A stretch of 64,000 nucleotides of DNA from NCBI RefSeq assembly GCF_014201585.1, contig NZ_JACHES010000009.1, forward strand, positions 62,001 to 126,000, in the 5' to 3' direction. This document shows, in pieces, positions 26,561-36,593 of the stretch. Origin of the DNA: Anoxybacillus tengchongensis (lineage in GTDB: Bacteria; Bacillota; Bacilli; Bacillales; Anoxybacillaceae). Made by a program: the position numbers and the translations under genes. How positions within the stretch are numbered: position 1 is the stretch's first letter; every line of letters starts with the position of its first letter. The notes beneath the pieces are model-generated. The model was not told the DNA's origin, ran no database searches, and worked only from the letters and a program-made list of their open reading frames with translations.

Positions 26561-28291
26561 TCAATTCGTGTCCACTTCCAAAAAATACGTCTCCGCTTTC
26601 ATCGTCGTTTGGTTGAAGTACACGATCATTGCCATGTCGCATCGGCGGATGTGTTTCGTTTGTAAATAATGCGGCAAGTCGAACGGGATCATTTCGACGA
26701 CGGTATGTTTAAATAGCTCTTTTTCCGTTAATGAAAGAAGATGCGGTTGTTTTGACAATTGTTCGTATACATGCGCGCGTACATGTTTGTCCGTTTTTTC
26801 GTCCCACCACGGTTTGCGTGGTTTTTGTTTTTGATTGCGCAAATAGTCGTATTTCATGAGCGCCTCAACGATCGGTAAGTCGTCTGTGTTGATCGTTTGT
26901 AAAAACGAATAGAGGCGGCGGAATAAATCTTCAAGCTGATGGCCGATGCGCGCCCAACCTTGTTCATCCCAATATGTGCCGAACGATTGGAAAAAGTCAA
27001 ACGGTGTGTCAAACAGATGGGTGACGATATATTCGATCGTCTCATCCATGCGATGATCGTTCCAATATTTTTCAAGCACATCTTCGACTTGTTTTAAGCG
27101 AATGATGTCATCAAACGACAAGACGTTATTTCGTAAAATTTCATACGGTGCGCGGTCCATAAAGACGTAACCGTACTCGTTCGCCTTATGGCGCAAGCCT
27201 GTGCCGCGCAACATTTTTAAAAAGCCGAGCTGCAATTCCTCGGGGCGAAGCGCAAATACGTCGTTAAACGTTTTACGAAACGATGTGTAATCTTCTTCCG
27301 GAAGTCCGGCAATTAAATCGAGATGTTGCGCGATTTTTCCGCCTTGTTTCACCATCGTGACGGTGCGAGTGAGCTTTTCAAAATTTTGTTTGCGCATGAC
27401 GAGCTTGTTCACTTCATCGTTTGTCGACTGGACGCCGATTTCAAAGCGAAATAGTCCCGCTGGTGCCTGTTCGTTTAAAAACTGAATGACTTCTGGGCGC
27501 ATAATGTCGGCAGTAATTTCAAATTGAAAGACGACGCCGGGGACGTGCTCGTCAATTAAAAATTGAAACATATCCATCGCATAGCTGCGGCTAATATTAA
27601 ATGTGCGATCGACAAATTTAATGACTTTTGCCCCGTGTTTCATTAAATAACGTAAATCTTCCTTTATCTTTTCCCGATCAAAGTAACGGACGCCGACTTC
27701 AATGGACGATAAACAAAATTGACAGCTAAACGGACAGCCGCGACTCGTTTCGACGTACGTGATGCGTTTCGATAAATGCGGTATATCTTCTGGAAAGCGA
27801 AACGGCGACGGCATGTTCGCTAAGTTCATTTTATTTCGTTGCGGGTTGATGACCGCTTTTCCGTTTTGATGACATGCGATTCCAGCAATATTGGCGACAT
27901 CTTCACCGCGCTTAAGCGCCGTGAGAAGCTGTTTAAACGTTTCTTCGCCTTCGCCGATAACGATGTAATCAAATTCCGGCACACGCTCAAGCCAATAAGC
28001 GACGTCGTACGACACTTCCGGCCCACCGACGACGATCGTGACAGTCGGATGCACTTTTTTCAGCAATTGCACGACTTCAATCGTCTGTTCGATGTTCCAA
28101 ATGTAACAGCTAAACCCGATGACGTCAGGCTTGCGACGGTATAAATCGGTGACGATATTTAACACCGGGTCTTTAATCGTATATTCGACGAGTTCGACAT
28201 TAAATTCCGGTTGGGCGTACGCTTTTAAATAGCGAATCGCTAAATTCGTATGAATGTATTTCGCATTTAACGTTGTACAAATAATATGCAC
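26561..28291 (-). CDS. B12-binding radical SAM protein (DUF4080)
   Basis: A 576-residue enzyme. The N-terminal cobalamin-binding-like domain begins HIICTTLNAKYIHTNLAIRYL, then VGGPEVSYD. The radical SAM core has the cluster motif CPFSCQFCLSS (C-x3-C-x2-C), and the DUF4080-type C-terminus follows. Substrate unknown; possibly RNA or small-molecule methylation or methylthiolation. The GTG at 28291 is preferred because homologues start at this residue and AAAGGG lies upstream; the longer frame to 28375 has no ribosome site. Stand-alone transcript. Confidence 0.85.
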   Translation of the reverse strand: MHIICTTLNAKYIHTNLAIRYLKAYAQPEFNVELVEYTIKDPVLNIVTDLYRRKPDVIGFSCYIWNIEQTIEVVQLLKKVHPTVTIVVGGPEVSYDVAYWLERVPEFDYIVIGEGEETFKQLLTALKRGEDVANIAGIACHQNGKAVINPQRNKMNLANMPSPFRFPEDIPHLSKRITYVETSRGCPFSCQFCLSSIEVGVRYFDREKIKEDLRYLMKHGAKVIKFVDRTFNISRSYAMDMFQFLIDEHVPGVVFQFEITADIMRPEVIQFLNEQAPAGLFRFEIGVQSTNDEVNKLVMRKQNFEKLTRTVTMVKQGGKIAQHLDLIAGLPEEDYTSFRKTFNDVFALRPEELQLGFLKMLRGTGLRHKANEYGYVFMDRAPYEILRNNVLSFDDIIRLKQVEDVLEKYWNDHRMDETIEYIVTHLFDTPFDFFQSFGTYWDEQGWARIGHQLEDLFRRLYSFLQTINTDDLPIVEALMKYDYLRNQKQKPRKPWWDEKTDKHVRAHVYEQLSKQPHLLSLTEKELFKHTVVEMIPFDLPHYLQTKHIRRCDMAMIVYFNQTTMKAETYFLEVDTN

Positions 28292-28352
28292 GGCAAACGA
28301 CCCTTTCATATATAGGTTGCGACGAATTATTATACCATATAGGAAGGGAAGG

Positions 28353-28379
28353 AAAAAAGGTGCCCGGCAAGGCACCTTT
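28353..28379 (-). terminator. Terminator of the lactate permease gene
   Basis: AAAGGTGCC (28356-28364) and GGCACCTTT (28371-28379) pair, with a run of T residues on the minus strand beyond the stem. Confidence 0.85.
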
Positions 28380-28384
28380 GTGTA

Positions 28385-30154
28385 TTACGCAGATATTTGG
28401 TTTTCTGCTCGTTTCGTTTTCCCTCGGTTTGATGCCATAAACAAAATGAATGCGACAACGACAACGGCATAAAGGATAAACCATATGTTGAAGCCACCGA
28501 CGATCAAGCCCATGCCGAGCATGCCTGCAGCTAAAATGTAATACGTCATCGGAATGAGCGCTTTGCGAATTAAGCTTCCTTCTTGACCGATGAGCCCGAC
28601 TGTGGCGGAAGCAGCGACGACGTTATGAACGCAAATCATATTTCCAGCTGCACCGCCAACCGCTTGTAGGGCGACGACAACAGCAGCACCTGAAGCCGAT
28701 AAGCCGATGCTTTCCGCTGTACCGAATTGGAAAAGCGAGAACATCATATTGCTGAATGTGTTGCTTCCCGCGATAAACGCTCCGAGCGCACCGATGAGCG
28801 GCGCAACGACCGGCCATGAAGAACCAGCGATATGTGATACACCTTCGGCTAAAACGAGCGGCATGCTCGCAAGCTCATCTGTTTTCGTATTAATGAAAAT
28901 GTTGATCATCGGTACGGCGAAAATGAGTGCCGAACCTGCACTTAATGCCGTTTTAAACGAATCGCTAAACGCTTTTTTGTAGCTTTTCGCATCCATGCGA
29001 TGTAACACGTACGTGACGAGCGAAACGATGACGAAAATCGTACCCGGCAAATAAAGTGGCGTTGATTTAATTGCAATGCCAGAGTTGAATACGTTGTCGA
29101 TGAAAATCGTAACGCTTTCTCCTGTTAAAAACGCTTTTACTTCAGCGACGGTGCGCGTAATGACAAGCAAAATCGCAACTAACACGTACGGAAACCAAGC
29201 GTTCAAAAGCGAAATGCGCTTTTTTCCTTGCCCGATGTTCGTTTGTTCGTTGTTTAACCGACCGATCCACTCTTGTTCCCATGCGTGACGATGTTCAAAA
29301 TCAAACGTATCTTTCGGCATAAATAGTCCGGCTTTTGCGGCTGGGACGACGATCATAAGACCAATGAGTGAACCGAGCAATGAAGGAAACTCCGGTCCAA
29401 GCACGTTGGCGATGATTGCATACGGAACGGTAAACGCAAAGCCGGCAAGCATCGCAAACTTCCATACGCGCAATCCTTCACGGAACGAACGATTTTTGCC
29501 GAAAAAGCGCGTGAGCATACCGACCATAATAAGCGGAATAAACGTTCCGACTAAGGCGTGAATGATGCCGACGTTGGCGGCAATTTGTAATAAGTAATCG
29601 GTAAATTCCATATTTCCAATTGCTTTCATGACCGATTCTTGATTCGCAAGCCCTGTATTGACCCCGACGAGAATAGGTGTTCCGATTGCTCCGAACGACA
29701 CAGGCGTGCTTTGAATAATTAGTGCAACTAATACAGCAGCCATCGCAGGAAAGCCGATTGCCACAAGAAGCGGGGCAGCGATTGCCGCTGGCGTACCGAA
29801 TCCTGCCGCACCTTCAATAAACGAACCGAACAACCAGGCGATAATGATCGCTTGAATGCGGCGGTCTGGCGAAATGTGAATAAATCCTTGGCGAATCGTT
29901 TCGATCGCACCGCTTTCTTTGACCGTATTTAAAAGCAATACGGCTCCGAATACGATAAACATAATTTCAATGGCTGTCTTTATACCGTTTACGCTGGCGG
30001 CGGCGACGACATTCATTTTCGTCCCCCAAACGAATAGGGCGATTGCCGCAGTGACAACGAGTGCGACGGGCATGGCACGACTCGCTGGCCACTTCAATAC
30101 AACAAGAAATAAGAAAACTGTTAAAATTGGCAATAGTGCGATAAATGATAACAT
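28385..30154 (-). CDS. L-lactate permease LutP
   Basis: A 589-residue LctP-family transporter with about 13-14 transmembrane helices, importing lactate with protons. Conserved features include [17 protein letters not shown] and [10 protein letters not shown]. Its ribosome site AAAGGGGG fits the ATG at 30154; two upstream in-frame ATGs overlap or precede that site. It is divergent from lutR, and a LutR operator overlaps its promoter. Together with LutABC it allows growth on L-lactate; B. subtilis LutP is the counterpart. Confidence 0.92.
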   Translation of the reverse strand: MLSFIALLPILTVFLFLVVLKWPASRAMPVALVVTAAIALFVWGTKMNVVAAASVNGIKTAIEIMFIVFGAVLLLNTVKESGAIETIRQGFIHISPDRRIQAIIIAWLFGSFIEGAAGFGTPAAIAAPLLVAIGFPAMAAVLVALIIQSTPVSFGAIGTPILVGVNTGLANQESVMKAIGNMEFTDYLLQIAANVGIIHALVGTFIPLIMVGMLTRFFGKNRSFREGLRVWKFAMLAGFAFTVPYAIIANVLGPEFPSLLGSLIGLMIVVPAAKAGLFMPKDTFDFEHRHAWEQEWIGRLNNEQTNIGQGKKRISLLNAWFPYVLVAILLVITRTVAEVKAFLTGESVTIFIDNVFNSGIAIKSTPLYLPGTIFVIVSLVTYVLHRMDAKSYKKAFSDSFKTALSAGSALIFAVPMINIFINTKTDELASMPLVLAEGVSHIAGSSWPVVAPLIGALGAFIAGSNTFSNMMFSLFQFGTAESIGLSASGAAVVVALQAVGGAAGNMICVHNVVAASATVGLIGQEGSLIRKALIPMTYYILAAGMLGMGLIVGGFNIWFILYAVVVVAFILFMASNRGKTKRAENQISA

Positions 30155-30219
30155 ATTCATCCCCCTTTGTTTCATTGTGATGATGTCATTCCTTATCCCC
30201 TCATCATAAGGTCATACAA

Positions 30220-30230
30220 TCATCTGATGA
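30220..30230. promoter_or_regulatory. LutR operator at the lutP promoter
   Basis: TCATCTGATGA is a palindrome matching the site upstream of lutA (TCATCAGATGA). On the minus strand an extended -10 element TGATATACT ends at 30230, so the operator covers the transcription start region of lutP. Confidence 0.78.
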
Positions 30231-30363
30231 GTATATCATAATGTAAGCGCAACCATTTTTCAATATGAATATTTAAAAATTTTTCACAGTTATTTTGTAG
30301 AAAAATATGATATGATATTCTATTTGTATGGGGGAGCAAACAAGAGATGATGGGGTGGACAAA

Positions 30364-31074
30364 GTGTATAAACAAATTAAACCGAAAAAGATATATGAAG
30401 AAGTAGCGGAAGCAATTTTACATATGATTCAAACGGGACAGTTAAAGCCGGGAGATAAACTCGATTCCGTACAACAGCTGGCGGAAAATTTCCAAGTTGG
30501 GCGCGCAGCTATTCGTGAAGCGTTGACAGCGCTTCGAGCGATGGGGCTGATCGAAATGAAGCAAGGGGAAGGGACGTACGTGCGCGAGTTTGACCCAGCG
30601 ATGTTGTCGTTCCCGATTTCCGCAGCGGTGCTTATGAATAAAGAAGATGTCGCTCATTTACTTGAAGTGCGCAAACTGCTTGAAGTCGGTGCTGCAGGGG
30701 TGGCAGCTAGAAAGCGAACGGAAGAAGATTTGCGTGCGATGCAAAGCGCTCTGACACAAATGCGTGAAGCGATTGGCGATGAAGAGCTTGGAGAAAAAGC
30801 CGACTTTTTATTCCATATGGCGATTGCGGCGGCAACGAAAAATCCGTTGTTAGTCAGCTTAATGAACAACGTATCCGGTATGATGATGGAAACGATGCGA
30901 GAAACGCGCCGCATTTGGCTGTTTGCCAAACAAGCGACGACCGAACAACTCCTTGAAGATCATATCGCCATTTTTGAAGCGATTCGCGACCAACACATTG
31001 AACTAGCCCAAGAACGAATGAAAGAACATTTAGGACATGTTGAAAAAGTGCTTGCTAGCTACATATCTTCATAA
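30364..31074 (+). CDS. GntR/FadR-family regulator LutR
   Basis: A 236-residue repressor. The GntR winged helix covers about residues 5-70 (KIYEEVAEAILHMIQTG, then VGRAAIREALTALRAMGLIE) and the FCD all-helical effector domain follows. The sequence closely resembles B. subtilis LutR, which represses lutABC until L-lactate is present. The GTG at 30364 matches the homologous N-terminus (MxYKQIK...) and lies six bases after GGGGTGG; the ATG at 30328 lacks a site. Confidence 0.9.
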   Translation: MYKQIKPKKIYEEVAEAILHMIQTGQLKPGDKLDSVQQLAENFQVGRAAIREALTALRAMGLIEMKQGEGTYVREFDPAMLSFPISAAVLMNKEDVAHLLEVRKLLEVGAAGVAARKRTEEDLRAMQSALTQMREAIGDEELGEKADFLFHMAIAAATKNPLLVSLMNNVSGMMMETMRETRRIWLFAKQATTEQLLEDHIAIFEAIRDQHIELAQERMKEHLGHVEKVLASYISS

Positions 31075-31098
31075 TGGAGGTTCTTCCTCCGTGTTTAA

Positions 31099-31109
31099 TC
31101 ATCAGATGA
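31099..31109. promoter_or_regulatory. LutR operator upstream of lutA
   Basis: TCATCAGATGA lies immediately upstream of the -35 element of the lutABC promoter and is the second copy of the palindrome found at lutP. Confidence 0.78.
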
Positions 31110-31113
31110 CCGG

Positions 31114-31142
31114 TTGACTAATTTGGCAATGAGATGTAAAGT
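31114..31142 (+). promoter_or_regulatory. SigmaA promoter of lutABC
   Basis: TTGACT (31114-31119) and TAAAGT (31137-31142) with 17-base spacing, about 40 bases before lutA. Confidence 0.7.
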
Positions 31143-31149
31143 GAAAAAA

Positions 31150-31163
31150 AGAAAACGTTTTCT
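31150..31163. promoter_or_regulatory. cre-like CcpA site at lutABC
   Basis: AGAAAACGTTTTCT is a perfect 14-base palindrome that differs from the catabolite-responsive element only at its edges. It lies just past the predicted transcription start, a usual place for repression by CcpA. Confidence 0.6.
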
Positions 31164-31180
31164 TAGAGAGGGGATCGGGA

Positions 31181-31897
31181 ATGAACGTCACATTATTTGT
31201 TACATGTTTAGTGGATTTGTTTCACGTCAATGTTGGCAAAGCGACAGTAGAGTTGTTAGAACGGCTCGGCTGTACTATTCATTTTCCAGAGGCGCAAACG
31301 TGCTGTGGACAGCCAGCTTACAATAGCGGTTATGTAAAAGAAGCGAAAGAAGCGATGAAACATATGATTCGTACGTTTGAGCATGCCGAATATATCGTTA
31401 CGCCATCCGGTTCATGTGCAACGATGTTTAAAGAATATCCGCACATTTTTAAAGGCGACAGTGAATGGGAAGAACGAGCACAACACGTCGCTAATAAAAC
31501 GTATGAACTGACGCAATTTATCGTTGATGTGTTAAAGATAGAAGACGTTGGGGCGCGCTTAGAAGGAAAAGCGACGTATCATACATCATGCCATATGACG
31601 CGCTTACTTGGCGTCAAAGACGCACCACTTACGTTATTGCAACACGTCAAAGGGCTTGAAGTCGTTCCGTTGCCGAACGCGCACAATTGCTGTGGATTTG
31701 GTGGGACGTTTTCCGTAAAAATGGGACCAATTTCAGAACAGATGGTCGATGAAAAAATTCAATGTATCGAACAAGTCGAAGCCGATTATTTAATCGGTGC
31801 TGATTGCGGCTGTTTAATGAACATCGGCGGGCGCATCGAGCGAAAAGGAAAACCGATTCGTGTCATGCACATTGCCGAAGTACTTAATAGTAGATAG
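31181..31897 (+). CDS. L-lactate oxidation protein LutA
   Basis: A 238-residue iron-sulfur oxidoreductase subunit made of two CCG domains: [10 protein letters not shown] near residue 44 and CCGFGG near residue 170, plus SGSCATM and CGCLMN. It works with LutB and LutC to oxidise L-lactate to pyruvate. AGAGAGGGG lies upstream. First gene of lutABC. Confidence 0.93.
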   Translation: MNVTLFVTCLVDLFHVNVGKATVELLERLGCTIHFPEAQTCCGQPAYNSGYVKEAKEAMKHMIRTFEHAEYIVTPSGSCATMFKEYPHIFKGDSEWEERAQHVANKTYELTQFIVDVLKIEDVGARLEGKATYHTSCHMTRLLGVKDAPLTLLQHVKGLEVVPLPNAHNCCGFGGTFSVKMGPISEQMVDEKIQCIEQVEADYLIGADCGCLMNIGGRIERKGKPIRVMHIAEVLNSR

Positions 31898-31909
31898 GGG
31901 GGGAATTAT

Positions 31910-33328
31910 ATGGCAATGAAAATTAACATGGGAGAATTTCACGAGCGAGTGGAAAAAGGGATTCATAATACGTTTATGCGCGGAGCGGTGGCAGGGGCGC
32001 AAGAGCGGCTGCGCACGCGGCGACTCGAGGCAGCCGAAGAACTCGGCAATTGGGAAGAGTGGCGCGCGCTTGGGGAAGAAATTCGCCAACATACACTTGA
32101 AAACTTAGACTATTATTTAATGCAACTGAGCGAAAACGTAAAAAAGCGCGGGGGGCACGTCTTTTTTGCGCAAACAGCGGAAGAAGCGAACGACTACATT
32201 TGTCGCGTCGTTGCAAGCAAACAAGCGAAAAAAATTGTGAAATCAAAATCGATGGTGACGGAAGAAATTCATATGAACGCCGCGCTCGAGAAGCTCGGCT
32301 GTGAAGTCATTGAAACGGACCTTGGCGAATACATTTTGCAAGTCGATGACCACGATCCACCATCGCACATCGTCGCGCCTGCGCTTCATAAAAATAAAGA
32401 ACAAATTCGCGACGTATTTCAAGAGAAGCTGGCGTATACAAAAACGGAAAAGCCAGAGGAGCTTGCGCTTCATGCGCGCCATATGCTTCGCCACGAATAT
32501 ATGACGGCAGACGTCGGCATTACCGGCTGCAATTTCGCCATTGCCGAATCGGGTTCCATCACGCTTGTCACAAACGAAGGAAACGCCGATTTAGTCACCG
32601 CATTGCCGAAAACGCAAATTACGGTCATGGGAATGGAGCGCATCGTACCGACGTTTGAAGAAATGGAAGTGCTCGTTAGTTTACTAACAAGAAGCGCGGT
32701 CGGACAAAAATTGACGAGCTACATCACTGTGCTTACCGGTCCGCGCGATAAAGGAGAAGTGGATGGACCAGAAGAATTTCATCTCGTTATTGTCGACAAC
32801 GGACGTTCCGACATATTAGGAACGGAATTTCAGCCGGTGTTGCAATGTATTCGTTGCGCCGCTTGCGTCAACGTTTGTCCGGTATATCGCCATATTGGCG
32901 GTCATTCGTACGGTTCTATTTATTCAGGTCCGATCGGGGCGGTGTTGTCGCCGCTTCTTGGCGGATATGACGATTATAAAGAATTGCCGTACGCATCAAC
33001 GTTATGCGCCGCTTGTACGGAAGCATGTCCGGTAAAAATTCCGCTTCATGAACTGTTGCTAAAACATCGCCAAACGATTGTCGAACGGGAAGGAAAAGCG
33101 CCGATTTCGGAAAAATTGGCGATGAAAGCGTTCGGATTAGGTGCGGCGTCGTCGCTGTTGTATAAACTCGGTTCGAAAGTCGCACCGACTGCCGTCCATC
33201 CGTTTACAGTAAACGACCGCATTTCCAAAGGTCCAGGACCGTTAAAAGCGTGGACGGACATTCGTGAATTTCCAGCGCCAGAAAAAGAACGGTTCCGCGA
33301 CTGGCTAAAACAAAGGGGGAACGAATGA
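31910..33328 (+). CDS. L-lactate oxidation iron-sulfur protein LutB
   Basis: A 472-residue subunit. The N-terminal LUD domain is followed by two ferredoxin motifs, [12 protein letters not shown] at about residue 313 and CAACTEACP at about residue 367, for electron transfer. It begins 12 bases after lutA behind GGGGGGG and its stop overlaps the lutC start by four bases, so the three subunits are co-translated. Confidence 0.93.
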   Translation: MAMKINMGEFHERVEKGIHNTFMRGAVAGAQERLRTRRLEAAEELGNWEEWRALGEEIRQHTLENLDYYLMQLSENVKKRGGHVFFAQTAEEANDYICRVVASKQAKKIVKSKSMVTEEIHMNAALEKLGCEVIETDLGEYILQVDDHDPPSHIVAPALHKNKEQIRDVFQEKLAYTKTEKPEELALHARHMLRHEYMTADVGITGCNFAIAESGSITLVTNEGNADLVTALPKTQITVMGMERIVPTFEEMEVLVSLLTRSAVGQKLTSYITVLTGPRDKGEVDGPEEFHLVIVDNGRSDILGTEFQPVLQCIRCAACVNVCPVYRHIGGHSYGSIYSGPIGAVLSPLLGGYDDYKELPYASTLCAACTEACPVKIPLHELLLKHRQTIVEREGKAPISEKLAMKAFGLGAASSLLYKLGSKVAPTAVHPFTVNDRISKGPGPLKAWTDIREFPAPEKERFRDWLKQRGNE

Positions 33329-34005
33329 TGGAAGCTTTTTTACAGCGAATTGCCTCCCGTCTCGGACGCGACGTGCGCACGTCCGTTGAGCGTCCACAGT
33401 GGAAACATGCACCGCAACAAACCGTGTTTCAAGGATATAGCGAAGACGAACTGCTTGATGTGTTGAAAAATCAGTGTACTCGCATTCATACGACGCTCGT
33501 TGAAACAAACAGCGCCGAGCTTTATGACACGGTCGAACACGTCATTCATGCGCATGGCGGAGGCCCGATTATCATCGCTAACGATGAGCGCTACGAACAG
33601 TTTGGACTATCTTCTTTTTTAAAGCGAGAAGATGTGTACGTATGGGACGCTACACGTGGACGAGACAACATTGAAGCAGCAGAGCGAGCAAACATCGGCA
33701 TCACATGGAGTGATATCACGTTAGCGGAATCAGGGACAGTTGTGTTATTAAACAATCAAAATCAAGGGAGAACGATTAGCTTTTTGCCAACAACGTACGT
33801 GGCGCTTATTCCGAAAAGTACAATCGTCCCACGTATGACGCAAGCGGCGCGCCTCATTCGCGAAAAGATGGCGCGTGGCGAGCGCGTGCCGTCGTGCATT
33901 AACTTTATTACTGGACCGAGCAATTCCGCCGACATTGAAATGAATTTAGTTGTCGGTGTGCACGGACCAGTGAAAGCAACATATATCGTTATTACCGATC
34001 GTTGA
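33325..34005 (+). CDS. L-lactate oxidation protein LutC
   Basis: A 226-residue LUD-domain protein ([29 protein letters not shown]). It is the third subunit of the lactate utilisation complex. The start overlaps lutB (ATGA) and is preceded by GGGGGAACGA. A terminator follows directly, closing the operon. Confidence 0.92.
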   Translation: MMEAFLQRIASRLGRDVRTSVERPQWKHAPQQTVFQGYSEDELLDVLKNQCTRIHTTLVETNSAELYDTVEHVIHAHGGGPIIIANDERYEQFGLSSFLKREDVYVWDATRGRDNIEAAERANIGITWSDITLAESGTVVLLNNQNQGRTISFLPTTYVALIPKSTIVPRMTQAARLIREKMARGERVPSCINFITGPSNSADIEMNLVVGVHGPVKATYIVITDR

Positions 34006-34029
34006 GCAGCAAATGAGCTGCTCTTTTTT
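34004..34029 (+). terminator. Terminator of lutABC
   Basis: GAGCAGC (34004-34010) pairs with GCTGCTC (34017-34023), then six T residues. Confidence 0.88.
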
Positions 34030-34043
34030 AAAAGATAAGAAAG

Positions 34044-34057
34044 TATGGAATTCCATA
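34044..34057. repeat. Fourteen-base perfect palindrome
   Basis: TATGGAATTCCATA, perfectly self-complementary, lies between the lutABC terminator and the repeat-like element at 34065. Confidence 0.4.
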
Positions 34058-34064
34058 TTTAGAA

Positions 34065-34242
34065 TGGTGTCTAGCTCCAAGCGCCATCGGCTCGAGTCGC
34101 TTCACCCCTTCTTTCGGCGGCGACACATTGAGATACTTCAGTGATATTACCCACGCAGAAACAAGCGACCGCTTGGTTTGAGCTCTCCTCGGTGGGGTTT
34201 ATGCGCTCTTCGCCGATAGGCGGGCGCTTTGCGCTTTTCTTA
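34065..34242 (+). repeat. Putative interspersed structured repeat
   Basis: A GC-richer, non-coding block begins GGTGTCTAGCTCCAAGCGCC and ends GGGCGCTTTGCGCTTTTCTT. ATCGGC (34086-34091) can pair with GCCGAT (34212-34217), and the flanking GCGCC (34081-34085) with GGCGC (34223-34227), closing a loop of about 120 bases. Similar 'TCTAGCTCCAGCGCC...GCGCTT' elements are, to my recollection, scattered in Geobacillus and related genomes. The T-rich end also looks terminator-like. Function unknown. Confidence 0.5.
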
Positions 34243-34356
34243 ATCCCGATAAGATTAGTAAAATTTTCTGAATTTTAAGAAGGAATAAAAAAACATCGGG
34301 CGAATATACATCATAACCATATATATAGAGAGGGAGTTTGTGGGGAGGGAACGCGT

Positions 34357-36540
34357 TTGAGTTTGAAAGGTATGATGGAAGATTCGCGATTTGTTCAGCT
34401 TTCGAAACAAGAAAAGGAAGCGATCGATGAGCGAATAAGTCAGTACGATTTCATTTTACAACAAGTGACGGATGCAATTGTATTAGTAAAAGATGACGGG
34501 ACGTTCGTGGATGTGAACGAGGCGGCGTGCCGTTTATTTCGCACGTCGCGTGAACAGCTGTTGCAAAAAAATTTTCATGAATACGTATATCTCGTCCCAG
34601 AACATATTTTTCATTTTCAAAAACAAATGTTGCATAAATTTGGCACATACGATGATGAAATGGTCATTCGCTTGGCAGATGGCGAAATGAAGCATGTGCA
34701 ACTATTTATGCGTCGTCATAAAGAGCAACCGTTTGATTTATATATGATCCGCGATATTACCTCAAAAAAAGCGCTTGAGCGTGAACGAACGATTAATGAA
34801 ACGTTATTTAAAGATTTGTTTAATCGTGCTGGCGATAGCATTGTCATTTTCGATGGACAAGGGCGCTTTATTGATGCGAATCCTTCCTTTTGCGCAAGCG
34901 TCAACATTACAAAAGAAGAACTATTCAAATTATCAATCCAAACATTTATTCCAATGGAATATCACGATTTATTCGACCAACTGTTAGTGACGTTAAAACG
35001 AAACGGGACCGTATCGAGCGAACTGCCGTTTATTTTAGGAGACGGCATGCAAAAGTTGTTTGAACTAACGTTAACAACGAACGTACATAGCGGCTTTTTT
35101 ATGGCCATTATGCGCAACGTGACCGAAAAACGAAATATGGAAATGAACTTGCAACGGAGTGAAGAGCGGTTTCGCGCCATTTTTGAACAAGCCCATGAAG
35201 CGATTTTAATTTGTGACGATTTCGGAAATATTTTGCGCGCCAATCCTGCCGCAAGCCGAACGTTTGAATTGCCGCTTCACGATCTCGTTCATGCGAATTT
35301 AATGCAGTTTATTGATTTAAAACAAGATAAAGTACGCCACGTATTACGGCAATTTTTCCGCGATGGAGAAATTCGTGACGAATTAACATTTCATATGCCG
35401 AACGGCGAAAAAAAACAGCTTGAATTTACGTCGAAAAAAGGGGTCATTAACGGCTATCATTTAACGATTTTTCGCAATGTGAGCGAACGTCGGAAAATGG
35501 AAAAACAGTTGCGCGAACAAGAACAAAAGTTTCGCAACGTCTTTAATCATGCGATGGATGGCATTGTGCTAATTGACGACAAACAGCGCATTTTTGATGC
35601 TAATCCGGTGGCGTGCCGCATTTTCGCTCTTTCAAAAGAACAGCTCGTTACAAAATGTATGCATGCTTTTATCGGAAGCAACGAATTAAACAAATTTCAA
35701 AAATGGGTAAACAATGGGGAGGAAGAAGAAGAGTTTACGATTACAGACGGCGAAGGAAAGAAAAAAATTGTTGAACTGTCGTTTAAACCGAACATTATTG
35801 AACATGTCGGGCTGATGATGGTACGCGATATCACGGAGAAAAAAGAAATGGAAGAGCAATTACGTAAGTCTGATACGTTAAGCGTCGTCGGTCAACTGGC
35901 GGCAGGCATCGCCCATGAAATTCGCAATCCGATGACGGCGTTAAAAGGATTTATCCAACTTTTACAAGGAAGCATAGGCAACGGTTGCGAGCAATATAAT
36001 ATGTACTTTCACGTCATTATGTCGGAATTAAAGCGCATTGAGTCCATTATTACCGAATTTCTCGTATTGGCAAAGCCGCAAGCTGTTCATTATGAACGGG
36101 GCGACGTGGCAAAAATTATGCAAGAAACCGTCGATTTACTAAGCGTGCAAGCGACGATGCATAACATTCAAATTGAAGCAACGTACGAGCAAGTGCCGCG
36201 TATATATTGCGAGCCGAAACAATTAAAACAAGTGTTTATTAACATATTAAAAAACGCGATTGAAGTGATGCCAAACGGCGGAACGATTACCGTCTCCGTT
36301 GAGCATGTCGGAGATGATATACGCATCGCCATTCGCGATGAAGGAAGCGGCATTCCGAAAGATAAAATTAAAAAATTAGGCGAGCCGTTTTATACGACGA
36401 AAGAGCGCGGAACGGGGCTTGGCTTAATGGTCAGCTATAAAATTATTGAAGAACATCGTGGGCGCATTGATGTGGAAAGCGAAGTTGGTGTGGGTACAAC
36501 GTTTTATATTACCTTACCAATAAATAATGACATGCTGTAA
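34357..36540 (+). CDS. Multi-PAS soluble histidine kinase, sporulation-kinase type
   Basis: A 727-residue cytoplasmic kinase without transmembrane segments. Four PAS repeats can be traced at about residues 22-135, 145-258, 268-385 and 393-500; each begins [11 protein letters not shown]-, [10 protein letters not shown]-, [10 protein letters not shown]- or [10 protein letters not shown]-like and ends [21 protein letters not shown]. The phosphoacceptor box [22 protein letters not shown] and the ATPase domain ([24 protein letters not shown]) follow. The H-box matches KinA-KinE phosphorelay kinases. The TTG start at 34357 is supported by GGAGGG seven bases upstream. No partner regulator is adjacent. 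Confidence 0.87.
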   Translation: MSLKGMMEDSRFVQLSKQEKEAIDERISQYDFILQQVTDAIVLVKDDGTFVDVNEAACRLFRTSREQLLQKNFHEYVYLVPEHIFHFQKQMLHKFGTYDDEMVIRLADGEMKHVQLFMRRHKEQPFDLYMIRDITSKKALERERTINETLFKDLFNRAGDSIVIFDGQGRFIDANPSFCASVNITKEELFKLSIQTFIPMEYHDLFDQLLVTLKRNGTVSSELPFILGDGMQKLFELTLTTNVHSGFFMAIMRNVTEKRNMEMNLQRSEERFRAIFEQAHEAILICDDFGNILRANPAASRTFELPLHDLVHANLMQFIDLKQDKVRHVLRQFFRDGEIRDELTFHMPNGEKKQLEFTSKKGVINGYHLTIFRNVSERRKMEKQLREQEQKFRNVFNHAMDGIVLIDDKQRIFDANPVACRIFALSKEQLVTKCMHAFIGSNELNKFQKWVNNGEEEEEFTITDGEGKKKIVELSFKPNIIEHVGLMMVRDITEKKEMEEQLRKSDTLSVVGQLAAGIAHEIRNPMTALKGFIQLLQGSIGNGCEQYNMYFHVIMSELKRIESIITEFLVLAKPQAVHYERGDVAKIMQETVDLLSVQATMHNIQIEATYEQVPRIYCEPKQLKQVFINILKNAIEVMPNGGTITVSVEHVGDDIRIAIRDEGSGIPKDKIKKLGEPFYTTKERGTGLGLMVSYKIIEEHRGRIDVESEVGVGTTFYITLPINNDML

Positions 36541-36593
36541 AGCAATGTAGTACAATAGACTTATATGTCAAGACAGCTAAAGAGGTGAATAGC

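Noticed and set aside
26424-26642. A 72-codon minus-strand frame between the radical SAM and NYN genes
   Set aside because: Its first third lies inside the radical SAM gene in another frame, it has no ribosome site, and it ends inside a terminator hairpin.
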